From the NCBI GenBank assembly GCA_932521035.1, contig OW051494.1, positions 6,310,001 through 6,374,000 of the forward strand: a stretch of 64,000 bases of DNA, written 5' to 3'. The translations under genes were made by a program, and so were the position numbers. Within the stretch, counting starts at the first letter, position 1; each line of letters opens with the position of its first letter. Source of the DNA: Oscheius dolichura. Lineage: Eukaryota > Nematoda > Chromadorea > Rhabditida > Rhabditidae. The notes below the pieces were generated by a model. That model was given only the letters and a program-made list of their open reading frames with translations, searched no databases and was not told the origin of the DNA. Positions 1 through 12,910 of the stretch are shown one piece after another.

Positions 1-491
1 TTCATTCCGCTGCGAGCAAGAGCACGGAGAGCGGCTTGAGCTCCAGGTCCTGGGGTTTTGGTCTTAGTTCCTCCCGTGGCGCGTAGCTTGATGTGAAGAG
101 CGTTGATACCCAACTGAAAATGGAAAATTATAAAATTCATCTACTGTTGATGAATTGGAAAAAAATGCATTCTAATTTTAAAAAAAAACCTGTTTGCATC
201 GTTCGGCTACATCTTGCGCTGCAAGCATAGCAGCATAAGGAGAAGACTCGTCTCTGTCGGCCTTTACTTTCATTCCTCCGGTAACTCGAGTGATGGTTTC
301 TCGACCTAAATTTTATGAATGCGACATCAAATGGAAATCCTACCGGAGATATCAGTTACATGAACGAAGGTATCATTGAAGGAGGCGTAAATGTGAGCTA
401 CAGCGAAGATGAGCTCTCCTTCCCTAGCTTGAGGTCCGAGGGACACTACGGGTTGTTCCTCCTTAGCCTTTCCCTTACGAGCGGGAGCCAT
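1..491 (-). CDS. RPS14: 40S ribosomal protein S14 (uS11), 3' end outside window
   Basis: Small-subunit ribosomal protein of the platform, contacting rRNA near the mRNA exit. Exons read on the minus strand: 344-491, 190-305, 1-113; the last exon runs off the left edge, so roughly the first 126 of about 151 residues are present. Diagnostic stretches are [12 protein letters not shown] at the start, [20 protein letters not shown] in the middle and [15 protein letters not shown] near the edge. Introns are 38 and 76 nt. The start ATG (489-491) was chosen because the sequence tttttcag lies 9 nt before it, which looks like a trans-splice or 5' UTR acceptor. It is divergent from RPL36. Family identity is certain from conservation; the missing end is an edge effect, not a truncation. 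Confidence 0.96.
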
Positions 492-1039
492 TATCCAAGA
501 CTGAAAAATAAGATAGACATGCGTGCTTATTTGCAAGAAAACGAGTTTGAAGACACAACTAATATGCAGATAATTTCATTTGGAATAAACCAGAAAATTG
601 TAATTATTTCAGCCTCACTCAGCCATTGACAAATGTGACATTCTCAAGCCTTTTTTCAAAGTGAATATCCGTAAAAAAAGAAACGAAAATAAAATAGCGT
701 TACAGCCAAAGCAAAATCCTCGAGAATTGGAAATTCAACTCTATTTCTTTCGGGCCGAGTTTACGGTACATTGCGGGGTTCTGCGCAGGACCCGATGGGT
801 TCCTACAGCGGAGAATATTTACAGTACCTTTCGCGATCGTGAGGCTTTTCACTTCTCTTTTTCTTTACTTGTAGTTTTACCGCTTACAATTTTTCTGTGA
901 TTGAAAAGTACTAGAATTTAGCAGCAAAAATTAGAGAATCTATGTTGCAGGAGATCTGAATGCTGTTGCTTCATTTTATCTCACCAATCGTCTCTTGTTC
1001 ATATTTTCTTTTTCTTTTACTCAGCATAGCAATTTCAGC
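492..1039. promoter_or_regulatory. Divergent intergenic region between RPS14 and RPL36
   Basis: About 550 nt between two divergently transcribed ribosomal-protein genes, so it should hold both promoters. An acceptor-like tttcag at 1033-1038 sits one base before the RPL36 start codon. I see no convincing conserved element, RNA gene or additional coding exon. Confidence 0.5.
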
Positions 1040-1469
1040 ATGTCTCAACCGGGAATTGAAGGATTGGCTATAGGCCTCAACAAGGGACATCGTGTTACCA
1101 AAAATGAGGGAAAACCCAAGCACACACGTCGTCCCAGAACTGCCAGCAAAAAAGTCAAGGTAAGCACTTCTGTAAAATAATATTCGAACCGTTTCTTGTC
1201 TTTTTTAAACGAGAAACTGAGGAAACTTCTTCAAAAAAACAACTATTTATTTACATGAGCTATATTATTTCCAGATTGTCCGTGAGCTTGTACGAGAGGT
1301 AACCGGATTTGCTGCCTATGAGAAGCGTGTTCTTGAAATGCTTCGTATCTCCAAGGATAAGCGAGCCTTGAAGTTCTTGAAGAGACGTATCGGAACTCAC
1401 CTCCGCGCTAAGAAGAAGAGAGAAGAGCTCCAGGCAGTTATCATCGCCCAACGCAAGCACCACAAATAA
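1040..1469 (+). CDS. RPL36: 60S ribosomal protein L36 (eL36)
   Basis: Large-subunit ribosomal protein. Two exons, 1040-1159 and 1275-1469, give 104 residues, the usual family length. Recognisable motifs are [11 protein letters not shown] in exon 1 and the strongly conserved [20 protein letters not shown] block in exon 2, followed by the basic KKKREEL tail. The intron is 115 nt with gt-ag ends. The ATG lies one base after a tttcag acceptor, consistent with spliced-leader addition. The acyl carrier protein gene starts about 140 nt downstream on the same strand, close enough for a two-gene operon, although the two products are functionally unrelated. Confidence 0.96.
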
Positions 1470-1611
1470 TTGTTGTTTGTTTCTTCATAAATTGTTACCT
1501 AATGTACGAAGGGGTTTTAAATTTGCGTCCTGTCGCCGTGTATTGGGTATAATGGGTTATTGTGAAAAGTGGATCTACATTTTATTTATTCCCTAACAAA
1601 TGGAATTTAAG

Positions 1612-2555
<944 letters not shown>

Positions 2556-3102
2556 TTTTGGTACATCATTGAAAATACGTGGTTCTTGCTAGATATACTT
2601 CTAGTGCGTTTGTATATTTCATAGGTAAATAAAATTTATTATTAGTTTACTTTGGTTTGTTATTGATGCTGATCTAACTACACTCGCTGTCCTTCCGTCA
2701 TAGTATATTGTCCATGACGAAAAATCTGACCGGGTATAATAAATGTTGTTTATCCGTCGGGGCTCTGTCAGGGTTATCTGATTCCTCCGTTGACATGGCT
2801 CTCATGCCGCGATTCCTTCGACGACAGCTATTATTAGGTGATCTCAAGACACGTGAGTGATTGTTTGGTATTTGACCGCTATCACGGTGTTCCCCCATAT
2901 GTTAATTAATTCCCCCTGCGATTAGTCCATGTGACCCTTCGGTATTGTACTATTATCAACAGTAGAACCAGTTAAGATCGATAGATGGACATACTTGAGA
3001 GCGATTCCTTTGGTGACACGGCTCCCCTTTCCGTGACATTTGTTATCACACTACCACCTTCGAAATATCTTGTTTTCCTTGAACTCTTCTCTTTTTAGTT
3101 GA
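2556..3102. other. Intergenic region before PPAT
   Basis: About 550 nt. An AATAAA at about 2627 probably serves the acyl carrier protein transcript. The remainder shows no convincing gene; short open frames on both strands lack coding character. A ttttag acceptor lies four bases before the PPAT start codon. Confidence 0.5.
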
Positions 3103-5020
3103 ATGTGTGGAATCATTGGATTTGTTGCCGCCAGTGATGATCCAGCTATTCTAAAGGCTCTCCCTATTTATTCAGTAGATGGACTGACAAGTCTCCAACA
3201 CAGAGGAACAGAGTCCGCCGGCCTCGTTGGATCAAACGGCGCCGACCGATTCCATTTCGACGTAGCCCCCTCCCCTACCAAGAAGCTGTTCATTTTCAGA
3301 TAGTCAAAGGCCACGGCCTCGTCCGCGACGTTTTCAACGAGGAGAGTATCGCCAAGCTGCTCGGTTTGTTCCTTTGATACCCTCTCGGAAGTTTTTGGTT
3401 TGTTGTCGGAGACCAATAAACTCCCGTTTTGTGTATGATAGCCGGACTGATACGGGGTGGGGGACTCCCTCTCCTACCGGGGTGCACGTGACCAACAAAG
3501 AGGACACTTCAGGGAGTCAAGTCCTCATCGGCCACAACCGCTACTCGACGGCGGGCAAGAAGGCCCCGGCCATCAACTGCGTCCAGCCCTTCGTCGTCTA
3601 CACGGCGGTGGGGGCAGTGGCCATCGCTCACAACGGCGAGTTGGTGGACGCCAAGAGGAGGAGGGAGGAGGTCATGCACTCGGGCGTCGGCCTCAGTACG
3701 GACAGCGACTCCGAGCTCATCTCCCAGATGATAGCCAAGGCCATCGCCCTCAACTACAAATGCCGGAGGCAGGACGACGCCGGCGACATCTCCAAGGTGC
3801 CCTCATAATAGATCAAACGAGACAACCTCTTAGGAACTGGCGGTGACGATGTCGGCCATCAGTATGTCCTACTCCCTGCTGGTCATGTCCGTCGACCGCC
3901 TCTACGCCATCCGCGACCCCTACGGCAATCGTCCCCTCAGTGTCGGCTCAGTCCTCGACTCCAATGGTTTCCCCTTCCCCTTATTCTAATCGCCCCTTTT
4001 TAGGTCTACCCGTGGCATTCTGTGCCGCGTCTGAGACCTGTGCCTTCCCAGCCTCGGCCAAGTTGGACTTCGAGGTCCAGCCGGGCGAGATTGTCGAAAT
4101 CTCGCCCAAAGGCATCCGCTCCGTCTGCCAGGTCCCTTCCCACATCTCCCTTGTAATTTTCCTCATTCAGATGAAGCCAGCCTCTCCCCAGGCCATGTGT
4201 ATTTTCGAGTATGTCTATTTTGCCCGAAGCGACACCCTCATGGAGGGACAGCAGGTTCAGACCGTCAGGGAGGAGTGCGGCAAGATTCTGGCCGAGGAGA
4301 GCCACGTCGAGGCTGATCTCGTGGCCAACGTAGGCTTTCTTACGTATTTACTTTATAAATAAAGTTCAGGTGCCGGACTCGTCGACGGCCGCTGCGATAG
4401 GCTACTCCTCGGCCAGCGGCGTCCCCTACCAGCCCTGCCTGCACAGGAATTCCTACGTGGGGAGGTCGTTCATCCAGCCGAGCAACGAGCTGCGACAGTG
4501 TGCCATCCACAGAAAATTCGGTTAGTCGTTCCTATTTTAAGCGGGGAAACGATCTCTAGGTGTGTTGCGGCAGAACGTCTCGGGCCGGAGGATAGTGCTG
4601 GTGGACGATTCGATTGTTCGCGGGAACACCATGAAGATCATCGTGAAGATGTTGAGAGACGCCGGCGCCAGAGAGGTGTGTCCTCCTGCCTCCTCCCCGA
4701 AAGAGAGAGATCCGTTCAGGTCCACCTCCGGATAGCCTCACCCCCGGTGAAACATCCCTGCTTCATGGGGATAAACATCCCGACCCGAGAAGAATTGATC
4801 GCGCCGAACAAGAGCATCGAGGAAATCACCGAATTCCTGGGGGCGGACTCGGTCAGCTACCTGTCCGTCGAGGGACTCACTCGGGTAGGGGGCAGGCCGG
4901 CCGAGTGGCGAACAGACTCTTCAGGCAGTACAGAGCGGCATCCGCCACCGGGACAACTTCGAGGTCGGCCACTGCACGGCCTGTCTGACCGGCAACTACC
5001 CCACCCACATCGACTTCTAA
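3103..5020 (+). CDS. PPAT: Amidophosphoribosyltransferase (glutamine PRPP amidotransferase)
   Basis: Catalyses the first committed step of de novo purine synthesis, transferring glutamine amide nitrogen to PRPP. Ten exons: 3103-3261, 3300-3363, 3513-3796, 3834-3966, 4004-4131, 4171-4329, 4370-4520, 4560-4675, 4720-4884, 4925-5020, giving 484 residues. The N-terminal MCGIIGF exposes Cys2, the glutaminase nucleophile, after Met removal, so the animal-type long propeptide is absent. Other glutaminase motifs are GHNRYSTAG and AIAHNGELV. The PRPP site [14 protein letters not shown] and the following [16 protein letters not shown] are intact. All phases join cleanly. The gene is GC-rich and followed by EI24 on the same strand after 434 nt. 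Confidence 0.95.
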
Positions 5021-5454
5021 TTTATCCTTTTTAATATTGTCACGTGAGGACACTAAACATTTCGAATCCCCATTGAATAGTACAATGTCCTCGGCGGCGG
5101 CCGTCTTCGTGCTCCACCGTGGCCCCGCCCTCCATTTCCCCTGTCGTCTGCTCTTCATTATATTTATCTTTTTTCCTTGGTGATATAATTTAATTTGGTA
5201 TGCAGTTATCATATTTTTTTCGGAAGAGAGAAATTTCCCTTGTTGAGTCCCGCGCTGTCCCTTATCGATCGATTTCTCCCCTGGCCGTCGTCGTGGCTTC
5301 TTCGTCGTCTTTGGCCGCTACAATTTCCGCCGTTCTTTTCTTTTCTCACCCCCGATCGATGGCCCGTTCCCCTGCTTTTTCCCAGCCAAAAAAGCGCCGT
5401 CTTTTATGACCACAAAAATAAAATCAATTGGTTTTCAGATGCGCCAGTTTTGAG
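5021..5454. other. Intergenic/leader region with a four-codon upstream ORF before EI24
   Basis: About 430 nt with no recognisable gene. A strong ttttcag acceptor ends at 5438. The first ATG after it (5439) opens a four-codon frame ending in TGA at 5451-5453, one base before the EI24 start at 5455. If the acceptor is used for leader trans-splicing, the mature mRNA would carry this minimal uORF. Confidence 0.4.
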
Positions 5455-6599
5455 ATGTTTTCTCTTTTATGCGGCTGCGTACAAGATTATTTCTACGGGT
5501 TGTATGACTCCCTCCACGGGCTGTTGGTAGGCGTCGGGCCCTCCCCGAAATGCCCTTCCTCTTCAGTATATCTTCGAGCTGGACAAGGACGAAGAGTTTG
5601 TGGCCGTCAACTCGATCCCCCAGCAGAGGCCACAGCCGAGGACCGTCCTCCAGCAGAGGAGGGAGCAGCGGGGCACCCCCAACCGGCCGGCCGAGCAGAT
5701 CATTCGCCAGAGGCCACGTGTCTGGAAACGGTAGGCCATCCTCCCTCATTCTTTTTCCAATTCTACAGGATTCTCCAATGCATCTCCCTGAACCTGATCC
5801 TGGCTCTGGCCCTTCAAATTTTTGTCCTCATCTTCGGATTTGTGGTCGCCTTTATAACACCCTCGGCCGAGCATATCGCCAACCTGGCTGGTCGATTCCT
5901 CGTCCTGCCCTTTTTCCTCTTCACCCGAATCGTCATGGCCCTCTGGTTCTCGGATATCGCCGGCGCCTGCATGAGAGGACTCAAACTGCACGACGCTCCT
6001 CCTGTCGACCTCCGGTAAACCGTGTTTCATAGTGTTTTATACTGATCTTCTTTTCAGGTACCTGGTGGCCGATCTGGTCATGTCCCTGCTGCTCGGCCTA
6101 GTCTTCCTCGTCCAGTCGGTCGTCGTCGTCTACCTGCCCCTCCCGGTCATCGCCAACCTCATCTCCGCCATCCACATGTCCCTCCTCAACTCCATGTACT
6201 GGTTCGTCTCCCTCGTTATCTTCTCTGACTCGCCCCTTTTTTTCAGCTTTGAGTACCTGTGGTCGGCCAGGGGCTCCTCCCTCAACGAGCGCATCTTCCG
6301 TCTCGAGAAGCGCTGGTGCTACTTCGCCGGCTTCGGCACCTTCCTCACCTTCGCCAGCACCTTCTTCGAGAATTTCCTCCTCAACGGCTGTGTCTTCGGA
6401 GCCATCTTCCCCTTCTTCATCATCAGTTCCTACAAGGCAAGTGTCCTCCTCCTCCCCATCCCCTATCCTCCCCTTTCAGGCCAACTGGAAGAGGGAGACC
6501 CTGGCCAAGGATCTGCCGGCTGTACATATCTTCACTCCGTCGATGCTGCTCACCAACCGCGTAGTCAGTTTCTTCTCAAATACCGTTACCTCACCTTAG
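5455..6599 (+). CDS. EI24: EI24 / EPG-4 family ER membrane autophagy protein
   Basis: ER-resident multi-pass protein needed for autophagosome maturation (EI24 in mammals, EPG-4 in C. elegans). Exons 5455-5526, 5567-5730, 5769-6014, 6058-6201, 6247-6436, 6480-6599 give 311 residues. A basic, Arg/Gln-rich cytoplasmic stretch is followed by about six hydrophobic segments. Family-typical strings are MALWFSDIAG, HMSLLNSMYCFEYLW, ERIFRLEKRWCYFAGFG and NGCVFGAIFPFFIIS. The fifth intron (6437-6479) has a GC donor (AAG|gcaagt) and is required to keep frame. A minimal uORF abuts the start codon. Phases are consistent throughout; the C-terminus is shorter and more divergent than in vertebrates. Confidence 0.88.
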
Positions 6600-6827
6600 T
6601 CAGCTGCCTTTCCCCACGTGTATCCCTCCTCCCTCTTATATTTTGCTCACTTTGTACACAAAGTCCCTGGTACCCAGTACATCTTCTTCATCTTCTTTTC
6701 CTTCCAAATACTGTATAGACGCCAATATATATTTCAGCTAGACTTTTATTCATTTTAAACAAGAAGACGATTACAGAAAACAGGACTGTTTAGCAATATT
6801 TATGACGTAATCTATGCTGCTAGTGTG

Positions 6828-8520
6828 TTATTCTGCCTCGGCGGTGACCTCGCCGTCGTCGGTACCGTCGAAAGACCGGGCCGTGTGGACGGGCGTCGGC
6901 TTCTTCCTTAGCTTGAGTAGCCGGACCAGCCGTTCGAGATCCGAGGCGGCCTCTCCGTGGATGTAGACCTCCGTCTCCCAGAGCATGTCGATGAGGACAT
7001 CCAGACTCGTCGTGTCCAGGGGCACGTCGCCCGAGAGCTGTGGCGTGAAGCGGAAGTAGGGGATGTCCATCTGGTGGCACCACTCCCTGGCGTAGCGGAC
7101 TGGCTGCCCGTTGGACGAGGTGCACTCCTTGATCAGGACCTGCATCATGTTCTTGGCCGACTTGAAGGCCGCCATAATGTTCCTGGCGATCTTCCACGGG
7201 TTCTTCTTGGCCACCACCTTGCCTATGTTAACATCGATGCCGTCCGTCTGCTCCACGGGCTGGGCCCCGGTGCCGATGGAGACGACACAGCCGAGCCGTC
7301 GCTGACTGGCCTCCAGCTTGACCTCCTCCGTCAGTCCGAAGTACTTCTCCAGCTTGTTTATGATGGTAAAGTCCGAGAGGAGGGCCATCGTCGGGTTGTT
7401 GGCCACGATGCCCCCGTCGGTGTATCCATGGAACGAGTCGAAGTAGTACGGGGCGGCCGAGGTGCAGCGGGCGGCCTTCCAGACGAGGATGCGGTCGGGG
7501 TCGAGGAATTGGTACTTCTCCATGAGGACGTCGGGGATCCGGGGCCGGTAGTTGCGGAAGAGGATCATGTTCATCGGCGTCTTCCTCGAGTCGGCCACCG
7601 TCACAAAGACCTTCTTGTTGCGGATGGTGCTCATCCGGGCGTCGCCGAACTGCAGCTTGTTGACGGCCTCGATGCCCTTGGCGTTGTGCTTGGGGAACTT
7701 TCCCTTGTTGCCGCAGAAGATGGCCTTGTTCTTGCGGAAAAACGCGTGCCGGAAGTACTTGAGGGAGCTGCCTGTCGACAGCATCAGCCCCATGATGCCG
7801 CCACAGCTCGTCCCGCCGACCCAGTCCACGTAGTCCATCAGACTCCCGTCCAGCTGGCTCTCCACGTGGAGTAGAATCTGCGAGTGGATGAAGCCTCTGG
7901 CCCCGCCGCCGTCGAAGCAGAAGGCCACGTGCTCGTGCTCGCCCCAGGAGGTCTTCTTGTCGCAGATCAGGTCGTTCACCAGCGTGTGCACATCTAAACA
8001 TCTCTAGTCCGTCTCCTCTCCCTCCCCCTGCTCACCGTGCTTCTTCTTGGGCACGTGCTTCAGACTGTGCAGTTCGTCCTTCACGTCCTCGCTCGTCGCC
8101 ACCTCCTCGGCCGTCAGTCCCTCCTTGTTCTTCACATTCCACACGTCCTCCGGCGCCGTCAGTACCACCAGCATCCGGCATGTCCTCGCCTTCCCGTTCT
8201 AAACATCCTCGTTCCCTTTTTCTCCACCCGTTTCCAACCTTGGCTGCCATGTGCAGAGCCGTGTTCCCCTCGGCATCCTTGGCTGTCAAGTCCTGCCTCC
8301 TCATGAACAGGTCGTAGATGGTCTCGTTGTCTCCGTTGTTAGCCGCGGCGAAGAGGGTCTCATTCGGAGGCTTCAATATACAATGCTGGAGAGGAGGGTG
8401 GTTGTCTAGAAGGGGAGTCGCTACCTTGTACGTGTAGTCGGCGACGGGGGGTTCGACGGTCGTCGGCTTAGCAGTCCGAGACCGTGGCTTGGACATCGAC
8501 CGCTCGGACACATGAATCAT
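6828..8520 (-). CDS. Ankyrin-repeat calcium-independent phospholipase A2 (patatin family)
   Basis: Predicted serine lipase releasing fatty acids from phospholipids, iPLA2/PNPLA group. Exons 8425-8520, 8239-8385, 8036-8198, 6828-7993 give 523 residues. Residues about 35-130 hold one or two ankyrin repeats (DAEGNTALHMAAK). The patatin domain has the oxyanion motif GGGARG, the nucleophile elbow GTSCG and the catalytic aspartate motif DGG (YTDGGIVANNPT), so the Ser-Asp dyad is intact. The main catalytic exon is a single 1.17-kb open frame, unusual among the finely split neighbours. The first in-frame ATG was taken as start; a second lies eight codons later. An AATAAA on this strand lies near 6750. 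It resembles PLA2G6 but has fewer repeats. Confidence 0.88.
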
Positions 8521-8941
8521 CCGACCCAAATGAGCCAAGAGAAATATTAGCCGGATTGGGCATCCTGTCGAATCCCGATGCAGATTATCGCCGGTGCAAA
8601 AGAAAAGCCGATAGAGAGCGAGAGTAGAGTCTCCGCCGTAGTCTCCCGTCTATCAGCCGGTGGGTGTCCCCACCCTATTGCACCATCTCATCCACCGGCT
8701 TCAACCCCCTCGCCCATCAGAGATCATGCTCTATCCTCCCCCTAAATATTCCACAAATCACGTAGATAGGCCCGGGAGGAGTGGCCCCTGGGCTACCGAA
8801 GCGTCACAGGCCTTTAACTTTGGACCTTATCGTTGAACTGCGAGGGTTTTGTGGGAATTCGCACGCAGGGCCGTCTGATAGGGAGGGGCCTCGCTTGATA
8901 AAAACAGTAGCCCAGAGCAGAGTCAGACGGTCTTTGTCGCC
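8521..8941. promoter_or_regulatory. Divergent region between the iPLA2 and NRAMP genes
   Basis: About 420 nt separating two divergent genes, expected to hold both promoters. I see no RNA gene and no persuasive exon. No acceptor motif lies next to either start codon, so conventional cis 5' ends are possible here. Confidence 0.4.
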
Positions 8942-11115
8942 ATGGAGGGCACAGGCAAGGCTCCCATCAAGACCTACCACAGGCAAGTCTCCGTGCCGGA
9001 CGACGACAATGTGAGTTCTCTTGTCCCTCTCCTCCCTATTGAAATGACTCTTTCAGGAGTCCTTCAGCTGGAGGAAACTATGGAAGTTTACGGGGCCAGG
9101 GTTCTTGATGAGCATCGCCTACCTGGACCCGGGGAACATCGAGAGCGATCTCCAGAGTGGGGCTGTCTCCGGATTCCGAGTAGGTTGACAGGGAGTGACC
9201 AGGAAAGAGCCGTGTTCAGCTGATCTGGGTGTTGATGGTCGCCCACATCCTCGGCCTCTTCCTTCAGAGGCTGGCCGCCCGAGTGGGAGTCGTCGCAGGG
9301 AAGCACATGGCCGAAGTGGCTCACTCCTATTACCCGAAGGGTCCGAGACTCGGCCTCTGGATTATGGTCGAGCTGGCCATCATCGGCTCAGACATGCAGG
9401 AAGTCATCGGGACGGCCATCTCCCTCTATCTCCTCTCCGACACCAAGTAACCACTCCTTCTCTTTTTTATTAAGCTCACTTCCCAGAATCCCCCTCTGGG
9501 CCGGAGTGTTGATCACCATCTGCGACACCTTCACTTTCCTCTTCCTCGAGCGCTACGGTATCCGCAAGTTCGAGGCCTTCTTCGTCTTCCTCATCTCCTG
9601 TATGGCCATCACTTTCGGATTCGAATTCTTCGAGGCTACTCCCCCGGCTGTAAGTTCCCCCAAATCCCCTTCTCATCCTCCTCCTCCAGGGCAGCCTCTT
9701 TTCGGGGATGTTCGTCCCCTGGTGCAAGAACTGCAATTCGGACCAGTGGCTCCAGGCGGTGGCCGTGATCGGAGCAGTCGTCATGCCCCACAACTTCTAC
9801 CTCCACTCGGCCCTCGTCAAGGTCAGAAAAAGAATTATCAAGTATCGATTGTGGCCGGTAGTTGGCCGGCCGCCTGAAATAATTTAATCCGGAGGCAACT
9901 GATAATTTCAGTCGCGAAACGTCGACCGAAAGAGGAAGGAAAAGGTCAATGAGGCCAACTTCTACTTCTTCATCGGTAAATGGTCTCGTTCATCGGATAG
10001 ACACTTTCAGAATCGGCATTTGCCCTCTTCTGTTCATTCTGGATTAATGTCTTGGTGGTGTCCGTCTTCGCCGAGGGACTCTATGGCAAGACCGATGCCG
10101 ACGTGGTCAGTCTCCCGTCCCAATTCATACATCTAATTCTTTCTAGCTTAAAATCTGCGATGAGTCCAAGTCGATCCCCTCGTTCTATAAAAATGTCTAC
10201 ACGAATGACACGAACGACGCCACCGCCGATATTTACCACGCAGGAGTCTTCCTCGGCTGCTCGTTTGGGGCTGCCGCCCTGTACATCTGGGCCATTGGCA
10301 TCCTGGCCGCCGGACAATCCTCGACCATGACTGGAACCTACGCCGGGCAGTTCGCTATGGAGGTGGCTCTCTCTTATTATATTTGGGTACCATCTCACTT
10401 CAGGGATTCATCCAAGTCTCCTGGCCCTCGTGGAAACGAGTCTTGGTGACCCGGACCCTGGCCATCGGGCCCACCCTCCTCGTGGTTCTCTTCAGCGGAG
10501 GAATCGACAACATCTCCAAGCTCAACGATCTCTTGAACTGTATCCAGGTGTGTCCCTCTCTAATTCCATCAAGGGGCACTTTCCAGATGGTCCAACTGCC
10601 GTATGCTCTTATCCCGGTGCTGACCTTCGCCTCGGACAAGCGGATCATGCGGGGGTATGCCTGCTCCACGTAAGATTCAGCCCGTAATCATTTTCTATTC
10701 GGTTTTTAAGGACACAAAAGATCGTCTTGGGAATAATCTCGATGGTGGTGATTCTCATCAACTTCTACTTCCTCTACCAGTGGATCGGACAGACCTTTGG
10801 CTGGTCGGCCACCTGTATCGCAGTCTCCCTCCTCATCGCCATCTTCTACATCGTCACCATCGTCTACTTGGTCAGTTTTCGTCCTCCAAAGAAGAAGTGT
10901 CCCTTTTACAGACATATTATCTAATGGTGGCCATGGAGGCGTGCTCTCCCTTCGCTGAAAAATGGCTTTATCCTCCGGTTTACTCACACTTCGACGCCCC
11001 CTGGGAAGATCTTCCTCGCGCCTCCATCCTCTCCTCGCCTTCGGTTGCCTCCTCGCCCTCCATCCTAACGGCCGACGATCTCCTCTCGATCTCCAGAAAT
11101 AAGTATAATTCATGA
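8942..11115 (+). CDS. NRAMP/DMT-type divalent metal transporter (SLC11)
   Basis: Proton-coupled importer of Fe2+/Mn2+, plasma membrane or endo-lysosomal. Twelve exons: 8942-9010, 9057-9179, 9220-9446, 9487-9649, 9690-9821, 9912-9975, 10011-10105, 10147-10362, 10404-10547, 10587-10669, 10711-10870, 10912-11115; 559 residues, the normal family size. The metal-site motif in TM1 is intact ([15 protein letters not shown]), as is TM6 ([15 protein letters not shown]). The signature [19 protein letters not shown] matches the NRAMP consensus transport region. About twelve hydrophobic segments are visible. The TGA stop overlaps an AATAAA (TGAATAAA), so the 3' UTR must be very short if that signal is used. 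Confidence 0.95.
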
Positions 11116-11327
11116 ATAAATATCAATTGAAAGTCGTCGAGTAGCCCTCAATCTCTCTCTCTACAGTAACCCTTCCGATCAGATGATGGCCACCCTCCCC
11201 CAGTCGCACTTTTCAAGGATCAGAATAAAATTTTATGGCTTGTAAATGTCAATCGAAAGACGAGATCACGTGTTGTGTTGAGTAGTTTTCCGCTGTTCCC
11301 TCAGGGATTTTCTCATGCCCATCTAAA

Positions 11328-12573
11328 TTATTCCTTTTGTTTTATTGTTTTCCTTACGGGTAACCCCGGCTGCTCGTCCGGGTTGGTCTGGTAGTACATT
11401 CGCTCGATGGTTTCTGCCGCGGTCGCTCGAGGAGGGGGATGCTCCGCTATCCTCTTCATATTCCAAGGAAAGGTTCGATCGTAGGGCTCGGGGGCGAAGA
11501 AGTCCAGCTAGAAGGGGAAGAAAATGAAGAGAACGCGAAGGAACGGTACCTCTTCTCCCCTCCGGCGGCCCTGCCTTCTCAGTTTCTGTCGCAGCTGGGG
11601 GTCCGGCACTTCTGGCCACTCTGTCCTCCAGGGAGGAATATTCGGTGCGAAGGTCCTCCTAGCCGGTAGGGAAGGCCCATACATCTCGGGTGCGGGCACG
11701 GCAGCCACGTATGGCTAGAAGAAGAAAATAAAGAGAGGAGGGGCGATACCTGTAGTGGCCGTCCTCCATACACCGGTCCGACCAAGGGTTTATTCGAGGT
11801 GAGACTGCCGTTGAGACGGAAGAAGAAGAAGGCGACCACCACCACACAAATACCCTGGAATCGAAAAGAAGGGTAAAGGAGGAGAGGGACTAACATTGAC
11901 GGCGAGAGACATCACGAACTCGGCCACCGACATGGTCAGCTGGGCGTTGAAGACGTCCCCGCTCCACCAGAGGACAGCATACGTCGTCGACATGGCTATG
12001 ATCATCACGGCCGAGGGGATCCACGGCCAGATGAAGTGTTTCAGGTACTGTAGACAACATTTGAAGGAGGAGAGAGGAGGAGGATACCTTGAAGGTGCCG
12101 TAGAGAAGAGCAATCGAGAAGAGGAGGTGGAGGACAGCCAGGACGATGTTGATGAGGACGATAACATAGAGGGCTGAAAGGGGGATGGCCGGGGGACAGG
12201 TGGATGCCCTACCGTTGACTCGTCTCCTCTCGGGAGTCTCCGTATACAGCTGGTACAAGCCAGGGAAGCGGGCCTGGAAGGGGTTGCCACTGAAGGTCGG
12301 GTAAAATAGGGGCAGGCGGGGGACACTCACTCCCCGTAGTAGGGTATCTCCCTGTTCTCGAATTCCCATTGCAATTCCTTGACCACCTGTACCTGCCAGC
12401 CCATGACGGCCATCTGGATGATCGAGTACAACTGAAACGGGACTGTTTACCCGGTGGCCAAGACAAACAAATCGGACATCCCCGGGAGTCTTGTCTCTAA
12501 TTAGACGGCTTACAATATTCCAGAAGGCGATGGCTATGGTCGTGTTGCGAAGGCATCGGAGAGGATCAGCCAT
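11328..12573 (-). CDS. Unassigned four-transmembrane protein with proline-rich cytoplasmic tail
   Basis: Not assigned to a named family. Eight exons on the minus strand (12514-12573, 12331-12431, 12213-12289, 12088-12173, 11895-12047, 11750-11854, 11550-11714, 11328-11507) join in phase to 308 residues. Four hydrophobic segments are seen at about residues 10-35, 80-108, 115-140 and 148-175. The extracellular loop carries aromatic residues (ENREIPYYGD). The C-terminal 130 residues are hydrophilic, basic and Pro/Arg-rich, with PAPEMYGPSLPARR and several tyrosines that could be sorting signals. The layout recalls LAPTM- or MARVEL-like tetraspan proteins, which is inference from topology only. 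Every intron is under 85 nt with gt-ag ends, so the model is firm even though the function is not. Confidence 0.75.
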
Positions 12574-12910
12574 TCTTCACTTTGTCAGGTTATCATCTGC
12601 CGACTTCTTTTCTGAATATTTACTGGAAATAAGGAGGAGAAAAGGAGGGGGAGTGAGTCAAAGGGAGGATGATTCAGATGATACCGGGGGTTGTAGCCGG
12701 CCGGCTGGAAGCATGCATGTGACGGGGAAAGGCAAACACGGCCAGGGAACAAAGCGGCCAGGACCTCTCCCGGCGGAGAGACCGCGGGCCAGCGGGAGGT
12801 CCCAGACACGGTGATCTTCTACTGACCAGCCCCCTCTCTACCTTTCTGATACGTGATGGCTTGTCCGCCAGAAAATATCGATTTGTTTATTTACCCCGTA
12901 TTGTTTCCAA
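12574..12910. promoter_or_regulatory. Divergent region between the four-TM gene and glycerate kinase
   Basis: About 340 GC-rich nt between divergent starts. No recognisable element or exon; presumably both promoters. Confidence 0.4.

Noticed and set aside
3168-3416. Minus-strand frames within PPAT
   Set aside because: Shadows of exons that carry intact PPAT glutaminase motifs on the plus strand.
6957-7874. 305-codon plus-strand open frame opposite the iPLA2 catalytic exon
   Set aside because: Shadow of the long intronless GC-rich exon on the other strand; composition is biased (Val/Asp/Gly/Arg) and it has no family-like motif, while the minus strand has intact lipase motifs.
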